Assembly (NCBI GenBank): GCA_937891805.1
Contig: CALATK010000003.1
Location: forward strand, 1-5,164
Reading direction: 5' to 3'
DNA length: 5,164 bases
From: an uncultured Fibrobacter sp.
Lineage (GTDB): Bacteria > Fibrobacterota > Fibrobacteria > Fibrobacterales > Fibrobacteraceae
The notes beneath the pieces are model-generated. The model was not told where the DNA came from. It did no database searches and saw only the letters and a program-made list of their open reading frames with translations. Shown here one piece after another: positions 1-5,164 of the stretch. Both the position numbers and the translations under genes were made by a program. How positions within the stretch are numbered: the stretch's first letter is position 1; each line of letters opens with the position of its first letter.

Positions 1-1028
1 CGCACCAGAACGCTGTTTTCTTGACGGCCCTCTGCGCCGTGATTTATGCGGTGGATACCCACGCTGACCTGCTCCGCATGACGGTGGCGGGAGCGGGTAA
101 CGACCATCGTCTTGGAGCCAACGAGGCGCCTCCGGCAATCATGTCCATTTACCTTGGTGACCAGCTGATGGATGTCATCGACCAGCTGGAACAGGGCGTG
201 CCCAAGTCCAGCAAGCAGGCGGGTGCCATGCGGATTGGCGCAGACGCCTTGCCGCCGCTCCCTCGGGACGCTACCGACCGTAACCGCACGAGTCCCTTCG
301 CCTTTACGGGAAACAAGTTCGAGTTCCGCGCTCCGGGCTCTAGCCAGAGCTGTTCCGAACCCAATGTGGTGCTGAACACCATCGTGGCCGAAGCCTTCGA
401 TATGATTGCGGAGCAGCTGGAAAAACTGGACGAGAAGAATTTCCACACGGGACTGCAGAAGATTCTCCAAAAAATCGTGAAGGAACACAAGCGCGTAATC
501 TTCAACGGCAACGGCTATACCGACGAGTGGATTGCCGAAGCGGAACGCCGCGGGCTGCCTAACATCAAGACCTCCATGGAAGCCATGAAGGCCCTGGTGA
601 AAGACGAGAACGTGGCCCTGTTCGAGAAGTACGGCGTGATGAACCGTCGCGAGATGGAATCCCGCTACGAGGTGAACGTGGAGGATTTCCACAAGCGTAT
701 CCATATCGAAGGGGAAATCGCCCGTGACCTGGCAAAGAACGTGATTTTGCCCAAGGTGGTGGATTCTTACTCCAAGGCCCTCAAGACCAACGAAATGGCC
801 CTGAACCAGGGATTCCCTGGCTTGGATAGTTACGCCAAGGCTCTGGGCGAAGGCTCTTCGAAACTGATGGCCGCCATTGCCAAGATGGAAGCCTGCCTGG
901 AGAAGGACCACGAGGATATTCTCGACGCCATGGCGGAGCTCCGCGGCGTGGTGGACGCCCTGGAAAAAATCGTGCCCGACGACTGCTGGCCCCTGCCCAA
1001 GTACAGGGAAATGCTGTTCATCTACTAA
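1..1028 (+). CDS. glnN: Type III glutamine synthetase, C-terminal part (5' truncated by window edge)
   Basis: The gene makes glutamine from glutamate, ammonia and ATP in the cytoplasm, the entry step of nitrogen assimilation. The reading frame is open from base 3, with no credible start inside the window, and ends at TAA 1026-1028. That leaves 341 residues, about half of the roughly 700-730 residues usual for the GSIII family. Two family hallmarks are visible: the NDHRLGANEAPPAI segment (NEAPPAI at 120-140) of the catalytic core, and NKFEFRAPGSSQS (312-350), the GSIII version of the active-site arginine region. The remaining sequence is charged and helical, as expected for the GSIII C-terminal region, and ends in MLFIY. 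GSIII is a large oligomeric enzyme, distinct from GlnA (GSI), and is frequent in Bacteroidetes, cyanobacteria and Fibrobacter. No frameshift or missing motif is seen in this half. The stop codon runs directly into a repeat array. Family assignment is secure; regulation cannot be seen because the 5' end is missing. Confidence 0.96.
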   Translation, partial: HQNAVFLTALCAVIYAVDTHADLLRMTVAGAGNDHRLGANEAPPAIMSIYLGDQLMDVIDQLEQGVPKSSKQAGAMRIGADALPPLPRDATDRNRTSPFAFTGNKFEFRAPGSSQSCSEPNVVLNTIVAEAFDMIAEQLEKLDEKNFHTGLQKILQKIVKEHKRVIFNGNGYTDEWIAEAERRGLPNIKTSMEAMKALVKDENVALFEKYGVMNRREMESRYEVNVEDFHKRIHIEGEIARDLAKNVILPKVVDSYSKALKTNEMALNQGFPGLDSYAKALGEGSSKLMAAIAKMEACLEKDHEDILDAMAELRGVVDALEKIVPDDCWPLPKYREMLFIY

Positions 1029-1108
1029 TGTGGAATGTGGGCGGCTACGCCGCAATGTGGGGTGTGAAATTATCCACTCCACATCACACACTCCACATCG
1101 CACATCTT
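1028..1108. repeat. Degenerate heptamer array 1, inverted halves
   Basis: This spacer is built of 7-nt units. The left half has atgtgga (1028-1034) and atgtggg (1035-1041), then a 13-nt interruption, then atgtggg (1055-1061) and gtgtgaa (1062-1068). The right half has five contiguous units from 1074 to 1108 of the form ccactcc or acatNNN/acactcc. An 11-mer, cactccacatc, recurs at 1075 and 1089, exactly 14 nt (two units) apart. The right half is the reverse complement of the left-half motif (ccacat versus atgtgg). The first unit overlaps the last base of the glnN stop codon. The periodicity is read directly from the sequence; function is unknown. Confidence 0.75.
1041..1098 (+). other. Two stem-loops downstream of glnN (possible 3' end structure)
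   Basis: The first is a tight hairpin, gcggc-tac-gccgc (1041-1053), with a 5-bp stem and 3-nt loop. The second pairs atgtggggtgtg (1055-1066) with cacactccacat (1087-1098), giving 12 consecutive pairs including one G-U around a 20-nt loop. No uridine run follows directly, so this is not a textbook intrinsic terminator. It could stabilise the glnN mRNA 3' end or slow polymerase. The pairing follows from the inverted heptamers and may be incidental to them. Confidence 0.45.
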
Positions 1109-1115
1109 ACTTTTA

Positions 1116-1123
1116 TATCTTTG
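1116..1123 (+). promoter_or_regulatory. Candidate FCB-type -7 promoter element (TATCTTTG)
   Basis: TATCTTTG matches the TAnnTTTG -7 consensus described for Bacteroidetes primary sigma factor promoters, and it lies 20 nt before the coiled-coil gene start. The preceding tttta makes the spot AT-rich compared with its surroundings. No clear TTTG -33 element is seen at the expected distance upstream, so support is partial. It would drive the coiled-coil gene and the GTPase together. Confidence 0.4.
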
Positions 1124-1132
1124 AAAAGAACC

Positions 1133-1139
1133 AAGGGGG
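1133..1139 (+). promoter_or_regulatory. Strong Shine-Dalgarno AAGGGGG fixing the start of the coiled-coil gene
   Basis: This purine-rich AAGGGGG lies 4 nt before ATG 1144. The same frame is open further upstream, through the end of glnN, but the strong site and the position of the repeat frame decide for 1144. Confidence 0.65.
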
Positions 1140-1143
1140 CTTT

Positions 1144-1497
1144 ATGCAAGACGCTGAACGGGATAAACGCATATCCGAACTTGTGAAAAAGGACCAGGAG
1201 CACGACGCCCGCCTGGATGCCCAGGCCGAAAAGGATTACGAGCACGACCTGCGTATCGATTCCCTCTACAGCAAGGAACGGGAGCAGGAATTCAAGATCA
1301 AGGCCCAGGTGGCAAAGGACGCGGAACACGATTTCCGCCTGAATTCCGTGGACTCCAAGAACGAGGAGCAGGATTCGGAACTGCATCGCCAGTCCATCAA
1401 GGACCGGGAGCACGATGCCCGCTTGGAAACCTTGGAAAAGCTTTATGCGGACCTGGCCGCCCGTGTGGAATTTTTGGAATCGCAACTGAAAAAATAG
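1144..1497 (+). CDS. Small coiled-coil protein of seven 14-residue tandem repeats, function unknown
   Basis: I do not recognise a family. The 117-residue product has no signal peptide, membrane segment or cysteine and is very rich in Lys, Glu, Asp and Arg, so it is probably cytosolic. Residues 2-99 divide without gaps into seven 14-residue units (starting at 2, 16, 30, 44, 58, 72 and 86) with consensus K-D-x-E-H-D-x-R-[IL]-x-x-[LVQ]-x-x. Position 9 is always Ile or Leu. Position 12 alternates strictly: L, Q, L, Q, V, Q, L. The tail (100-117) is a classical heptad zipper with L104, V108, L111 and L115 in the same register as L94 and L97. RVEFLE (107-112) and RLETLE (93-98) both fit the R-h-x-x-h-E trimerisation motif known from short coiled coils. 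The gene has its own ribosome binding site and stops 4 nt before the GTPase start, so the two are probably co-translated. The gene is very likely real; function is open. Confidence 0.85.
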   Translation: MQDAERDKRISELVKKDQEHDARLDAQAEKDYEHDLRIDSLYSKEREQEFKIKAQVAKDAEHDFRLNSVDSKNEEQDSELHRQSIKDREHDARLETLEKLYADLAARVEFLESQLKK

Positions 1498-1501
1498 GCC
1501 C

Positions 1502-3505
1502 ATGTCGCAGCCTGTCCGGAACATCGCCATCCTTGCCCACGTGGATGCGGGCAAGACCACCTTGTCGGAACGGATTCTGTTCACGGCAGGGGAGGTGCGT
1601 CGTCCGGGCCGCGTAGAAGAAGGCCTTGCCACTATGGACTACCTGCCCGAAGAAAAGGACAGGGGCATCACCATCGAAAGCGGCGTGGCCCACTTTGAGT
1701 GGAAGGATACCTGGTTCAATTTTATCGATACGCCGGGTCACGTGGATTTTGGCGCCGAGGTGGACACGGCCCTCACGGCGGTGGAAGGGGCGATTCTTGT
1801 GGTGAGTGCCGCAAGCGGTGTAGAGACCCAGACGGTGGCCGCTTTCAAGAAACTCCGGGAGGCGGGCGTTCGGACGATTTTGTTCGTGAACAAGCTGGAC
1901 AATCCCGACTATTCCCTGGACGAAACCCTTATCAACATCGAAGAGGTTCTGGGTGTGCGTCCGGTGCTCATGACGCTGCCGGAATATCGGGACGGCAAGA
2001 TGACCGGCGTGCTGGACGTGCTGAGCAAAAGCCGCCTGGAACATTCCGCTACCGGCGAAGAAGTGGTGGACGAAGGCTGGAATGTGGATGACGGTTGGGA
2101 CCAGGCCCACGACTTGAAAAAGCATTACGCCGAGGCGGTGGAATTTGCCAGCAATTTTGATGACGAGATTTTGAAGCTTGCCATGGAAGGTAAGCCTGTG
2201 CCGGCGAAGATTCTTTTGCGGGGGCTGAAGGCCCTGGCGGCAAGCGATGATTACGCCTTGTGCTATGCGGGCTCTGCCATGGAAGGTTTTGGCGTGCGGA
2301 GCCTCACGACGGCGCTGACTTTCTTTTTGCCAGAGGTGCCCGCCTTTGACAAGGGCGAACTTGGCCAGGTGATACGCCTCAGGTATTTCAAGGGAGTGGG
2401 GGAGATTTCCATATTCCGAAGCCACACGGATTTGGAACGTAAGGCATGGCCTGCGGGCTTTGAGTTTTCGAGACTGAAGGCGAACCTGCTGGTGCCTGTA
2501 GATGAAATCCGTGCAGGCGATATTTACGCGATGCGCACCCCTTTCGAGACGGAACTGGGAGAGGTGATTTGTGTTAATTCGGAATTCGGAGTTCGGAATT
2601 CGGAAAGTGTCAGGAATCAGGATGACGTTCCTCAAGCCTCGAACCCCGAGCCTCGAACCTCCATCCGCGACAAGTATCAGCCCCTTTTGCAGACCCGCGT
2701 GGAGTGCCTGGGTTCAGAGGACTTTTTGCATGTGGACAAGAGCCTGAACATGCTTGGCCGTATGGACCCCAGTTTCCGCGTTCAGAAGGATGACGGCGGT
2801 TTCTGGTACTTGCATACCGTAGGCGAGGTGCAGCTGGACGTGCTGCTTTCGCGCCTGAAACGGGAATTCGGTTGCGAAGTGAAGGCGGGTAGCCCCGAGG
2901 TGCGCTGGCAAGAGCGTTTATGTCGTGAGGTGGGTCCTGTGGAAAATTCGTTTCAGCTTGGGCCCCACAAGATTTCTATCAAGCTTTCGGCGACGCCTTT
3001 GGAAGGCGATGCCCATGATATACGTCTTTCTGCAGAATTTTTGGAGACTGCTCCCCGCGAGATTCTGGCCGGTGTCCGCTCGGCCCTGCTGGAATCTGCC
3101 GAAGTCGGGATTCTCGGCAAGGGAGCGCTGGTAGGCGTGCGTTTTGAGGTCCACGAGTTCACATGGACTGAGGGGGCGCTCCCGCCTATGATCAAGAAGG
3201 CCTGCGCCGATGCGGTTACAAAGCTGATCAAGCCTGCCGATGTGGAACTTTACGAGCCCATCATGGAGCTTTCTCTGGAATGCCCCGTAAACTTTGCCGG
3301 GCTCGTGACTGGTGACATCCAGGCCCGCGACGGCAAGGTGAAAGAAATCGGTGGCGACGGCAAGACCCACTTTTTGAAGGCGGATGTGCCGCTGCGGAAA
3401 ATTTTCGGCTATGCTACCGGCGTGCGGAGCATCAGCAAGGGCACGGCCCTTTACAGCATGAAGTTGCTCGGCTACCGACCGATTCCTGCGTCATTCCGGC
3501 CTTGA
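1502..3505 (+). CDS. EF-G-like translational GTPase, TetM/ribosomal-protection-type architecture
   Basis: This is a 667-residue ribosome-dependent GTPase of the EF-G superfamily. The G domain shows P-loop AHVDAGKTT (12-20), switch I RGIT (54-57), DTPGH (76-80, catalytic His80), NKLD (130-133) and a G5-like GSA (257-259). It appears to lack the G' insertion of true EF-G. Domain II follows at about 290-358. Domain III starts at QPLLQTRVE (393-401), matching HPLLQTTVE of TetM. Domains IV and V end with PLRKIFGYATGVRS, which is EF-G-like. Without a 29-residue insert (359-387) the length is 638, close to TetM (about 639). The domain IV tip (HEFTWTEGALPP) differs from the TetM loop (YSPVSTPADF), so tetracycline resistance should not be assumed. 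No rpsL, rpsG or tuf lies next to it, so it is not the standard fusA. The ATG lies 4 nt after the coiled-coil stop, with only a weak TAGG site overlapping that stop, which suggests translational coupling. The last residues (ASFRP) are encoded by a palindromic repeat. Exact role on the ribosome is unknown. Confidence 0.92.
   Translation: MSQPVRNIAILAHVDAGKTTLSERILFTAGEVRRPGRVEEGLATMDYLPEEKDRGITIESGVAHFEWKDTWFNFIDTPGHVDFGAEVDTALTAVEGAILVVSAASGVETQTVAAFKKLREAGVRTILFVNKLDNPDYSLDETLINIEEVLGVRPVLMTLPEYRDGKMTGVLDVLSKSRLEHSATGEEVVDEGWNVDDGWDQAHDLKKHYAEAVEFASNFDDEILKLAMEGKPVPAKILLRGLKALAASDDYALCYAGSAMEGFGVRSLTTALTFFLPEVPAFDKGELGQVIRLRYFKGVGEISIFRSHTDLERKAWPAGFEFSRLKANLLVPVDEIRAGDIYAMRTPFETELGEVICVNSEFGVRNSESVRNQDDVPQASNPEPRTSIRDKYQPLLQTRVECLGSEDFLHVDKSLNMLGRMDPSFRVQKDDGGFWYLHTVGEVQLDVLLSRLKREFGCEVKAGSPEVRWQERLCREVGPVENSFQLGPHKISIKLSATPLEGDAHDIRLSAEFLETAPREILAGVRSALLESAEVGILGKGALVGVRFEVHEFTWTEGALPPMIKKACADAVTKLIKPADVELYEPIMELSLECPVNFAGLVTGDIQARDGKVKEIGGDGKTHFLKADVPLRKIFGYATGVRSISKGTALYSMKLLGYRPIPASFRP
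2576..2662 (+). repeat. Heptamer array 2, inserted in frame in the GTPase gene
   Basis: The stretch begins with four tandem heptamers: aattcgg, aattcgg, agttcgg and aattcgg (2576-2603). It continues with tcaggaa/tcaggat (2610-2623), and ends with gcctcgaacc repeated at 2636 and 2650, a spacing of 14 nt or two units. It encodes residues 359-387 of the GTPase, a low-complexity Asn/Ser/Glu/Arg/Pro segment with no counterpart I can recall in TetM or EF-G. It lies in the linker between domain II and domain III. The 87 nt are a multiple of three, so the frame is kept. The DNA style matches the intergenic arrays, not the flanking codons. Confidence 0.75.
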
Positions 3506-3513
3506 GCCGGAAT
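3489..3513. repeat. Palindromic repeat spanning the GTPase stop codon
   Basis: The sequence attccggc-cttga-gccggaat (3493-3513) forms a perfect 8-bp stem with a 5-nt loop; the loop contains the TGA stop (3503-3505). The flank cgtcattccgg (3489-3499) matches, in reverse complement, ccagaatgacg at 4600-4610 in 10 of 11 bases, which points to a dispersed repeat family. It lies between two convergent genes (GTPase and DUF58), so a bidirectional terminator role is possible. Neither side has a T run, which argues against a standard intrinsic terminator. Confidence 0.6.
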
Positions 3514-3523
3514 CTGGCAACTG

Positions 3524-4414
<891 letters not shown>

Positions 4415-4423
4415 TTCGCCCAC

Positions 4424-4438
4424 AATATACAAAGTTTA
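4424..4438 (-). promoter_or_regulatory. Candidate promoter of the DUF58 gene
   Basis: On the - strand this reads TAAACTTTGTATATT, ending 9 nt before ATG 4414. It contains both a TA-N3-TTTG, near the FCB -7 element TAnnTTTG, and a TATATT that would pass for a -10 box. If TATATT were the -10, the mRNA would be nearly leaderless. The AT-rich patch stands out against GC-rich surroundings, but which element acts cannot be decided by eye. Confidence 0.35.
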
Positions 4439-4463
4439 CGGCTGTGAGGCAAACGGGGGCGTT

Positions 4464-4541
4464 GCGGGGGGAGAGCCCCCGCTAGAAGGGGTGGTGAGCA
4501 ACAACGCTGGCGTTGTGCGAGCCAGGGGAAAGCTTTCCCCT
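4464..4541. other. Block of three consecutive hairpins / palindromes
   Basis: Three perfect inverted repeats follow one another. gcggggg-gagag-cccccgc (4464-4482) has a 7-bp stem. acaacgc-tg-gcgttgt (4501-4516) has up to 7 bp, realistically 6 with a 4-nt loop. aggggaaagctttcccct (4524-4541) is an 18-bp uninterrupted palindrome. None is followed by a T run on either strand. The block could be a repetitive intergenic element or the folded part of a transcript leader or trailer; no known RNA family is recognised. Confidence 0.5.
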
Positions 4542-4586
4542 AACCATAGACACTTTAAGAGGATCCGCGTGATTCTATCGTAGTTT

Positions 4587-4646
4587 CTATCGCTGCGCTC
4601 CAGAATGACGGCGGGGATGACAAAAAAAAGAATCGCTCAGGATGAC
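4587..4646 (-). repeat. Dispersed GTCATYC-type motifs and a T8 run
   Basis: On the - strand this stretch reads GTCATCCTGAGCG (4646-4634), GTCATCCCC (4621-4613) and GTCATTCTGGAGCG (4609-4596), three related copies of a short motif. Between the first two lies a run of eight T (4629-4622). Just outside, ttctatcg is duplicated on the + strand (4573-4580 and 4585-4592). The T run lies downstream of the sugar transferase in its direction of transcription. Only a weak 5-bp AAGAA/TTCTT pairing precedes it, so a terminator is possible but poorly supported. Confidence 0.45.
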
Positions 4647-4668
4647 ACTTCTTGAAACCTGCGGCCCC

Positions 4669-4731
4669 AAAACCTAAGACCTATTACCTAGCCCCTAAAT
4701 CCTAGATCCTAGCCCCTAAATCCTAACCCCT
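4669..4731. repeat. Degenerate heptamer array 3 (nine units ANNNCCT)
   Basis: There are nine contiguous 7-nt units, starting at 4669, 4676, 4683, 4690, 4697, 4704, 4711, 4718 and 4725. Every unit fits A-N-N-N-C-C-T (for example aaatcct, agcccct, aacccct). Read on the - strand the pattern is AGGNNNT, for example TTAGGGG or CTAGGAT, giving G runs every 7 nt. The array begins inside the TAG stop of the sugar transferase (4732-4730) and extends downstream of it. Four of seven positions are invariant across nine units, so the periodicity is not chance. Confidence 0.85.
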
Positions 4732-5164
4732 AATACGCCCCTTCGCCCTTGAAAACGACCTTGAAGGTCTTGAGGATGAGCTTGAAGTCGTCGGCCAGCT
4801 TGCCGCCGCGGCGGATGTAGTCGTTGTCCAGGCGCATCTGCCCTTCGAAGCTGATGTTGCTGCGGCCGCTGACCTGCCAGATGCAGGTGAGTCCGGGGGT
4901 TACGGAAAGGCGCATGCGGTGCCAGGGTTCGTAGGTTTCCACCTCTTCGGGGAGAGGCGGGCGGGGCCCCACGATGGACATGTCGCCGTTGATGATGTTC
5001 ACCAGCTGGGGCAGTTCGTCGAGGCTGAACTTGCGGAGAACACGACCGAAGGGGTAGATGCGGGGGTCGTTCTTGATTTTGAACACGGGACCGTCCATTT
5101 CGTTAAGCTTTTCAAGCTCGCCCGAGGCAACCGCAATTCTGCGAAGCTCATCAGCCTGCTTTTC
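4730..5164 (-). CDS. Bacterial sugar transferase (polyprenyl-phosphate glycosyl-1-phosphate transferase), C-terminal part
   Basis: The frame is open from the right edge, so the 5' end lies outside the window. The 144 visible residues end at TAG 4732-4730. An internal ATG at 5098 is not the start, because conserved sequence (EKLNEMDGPVFKIKNDPRI) runs across it. The family transfers a sugar-1-phosphate from a nucleotide sugar to undecaprenyl phosphate at the inner membrane, the first step of exopolysaccharide, capsule or O-antigen assembly. Visible marks are KNDPRI, the SLDELPQL segment with the Asp-Glu pair that is catalytic in PglC-type enzymes, SIVGPRPPLPEEV, and PGLTCIWQVSGRSN. All are at the C-terminal catalytic domain, where family motifs are expected. 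Whether the enzyme is a long WbaP/WcaJ-type protein with N-terminal membrane helices or a short PglC-type form cannot be told, and neither can the sugar used. The stop codon is part of the adjacent heptamer array. Confidence 0.95.
   Translation of the reverse strand, partial: EKQADELRRIAVASGELEKLNEMDGPVFKIKNDPRIYPFGRVLRKFSLDELPQLVNIINGDMSIVGPRPPLPEEVETYEPWHRMRLSVTPGLTCIWQVSGRSNISFEGQMRLDNDYIRRGGKLADDFKLILKTFKVVFKGEGAY

Larger units (their letters stand above)
4415..4729. other. Non-coding, repeat-rich intergenic region
   Basis: About 315 nt lie between the DUF58 start and the sugar transferase stop, without a credible gene. Starting from the DUF58 side, it holds the candidate promoter, a block with three hairpins (4464-4541), a stretch with copies of GTCATYC-type motifs and an eight-T run on the - strand (4573-4646), and a heptamer array (4669-4731). 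An open frame across 4341-4583 on the + strand has no start signal and reads through the hairpins, so I treat it as spurious. Confidence 0.7.

Noticed and set aside
877..1143. Upstream extension of the coiled-coil gene into glnN
   Set aside because: The extension overlaps glnN out of frame and runs through the heptamer array. The strong ribosome binding site and the start of the 14-mer repeat both favour ATG 1144.
1144..1497. The 42-nt DNA period of the coiled-coil gene (6 x 7) as a fourth heptamer array
   Set aside because: No 7-nt unit is visible within the 42-nt repeats; the period follows from the 14-residue protein repeat, so the numerical match is probably coincidence.
1397..2635. Long open frame (412 codons) on the - strand opposite the GTPase
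   Set aside because: It is antisense to a clearly conserved GTPase, has no recognisable domains and unusual His/Arg/Pro-rich composition; it is a shadow of codon bias.
2576..2662. Frameshift or pseudogene in the GTPase
   Set aside because: The frame is intact on both sides of the insert and all downstream motifs are preserved.
1502..3505. Acquired tetracycline resistance gene
   Set aside because: The architecture is similar, but the domain IV loop of TetM is missing and nothing nearby suggests a mobile element.
4669..4731. CRISPR array
   Set aside because: Units are 7 nt, contiguous and degenerate, without spacers; no cas gene is present.

Overview
The window is ordinary bacterial chromosome with dense coding and moderately GC-rich genes, separated by short spacers full of sequence repeats. 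A Fibrobacter-like bacterium (Fibrobacterota / FCB group) is my best guess. The evidence is a type III glutamine synthetase, a TAnnTTTG promoter-like element of the FCB type, and spacers built of short degenerate repeats. This is inference from style, not a taxonomic proof.

Layout on the + strand: (1) the C-terminal 341 codons of a type III glutamine synthetase (glnN), cut by the left edge; (2) an approximately 115-nt spacer made of inverted heptamer repeats, ending in a promoter-like element and a strong ribosome binding site; (3) a 117-residue all-coiled-coil protein built of seven exact-length 14-residue repeats; (4) four bases later, a 667-residue EF-G-like translational GTPase close in architecture to the TetM ribosomal protection family, with a 29-residue insert encoded by repeat DNA and a stop codon inside a palindromic repeat. 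On the - strand, convergent with the GTPase: (5) a DUF58/vWA-like protein; (6) an approximately 315-nt non-coding region with hairpins, short dispersed motifs and a nine-unit heptamer array; (7) the C-terminal 144 codons of a bacterial sugar transferase (polyprenyl-phosphate glycosyl-1-phosphate transferase), cut by the right edge.

The genes do not form one pathway. Only the coiled-coil gene and the GTPase look like an operon. The DUF58 gene lacks its usual MoxR ATPase neighbour, and the sugar transferase belongs to surface polysaccharide assembly.

The most notable signal is not a gene. Three separate loci (1028-1108, 2576-2662, 4669-4731) carry degenerate repeats with a strict 7-nt period and a GG (or CC) dinucleotide roughly once per period. 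Two overlap the stop codons of glnN and the sugar transferase. The third sits in frame inside the GTPase, at the linker between domains II and III. A separate palindromic repeat overlaps the GTPase stop codon. The second notable signal is the coiled-coil protein, whose 14-residue repeat shows an alternating Leu/Gln pattern (28-residue superperiod) and predicted polar Asp/His core layers.
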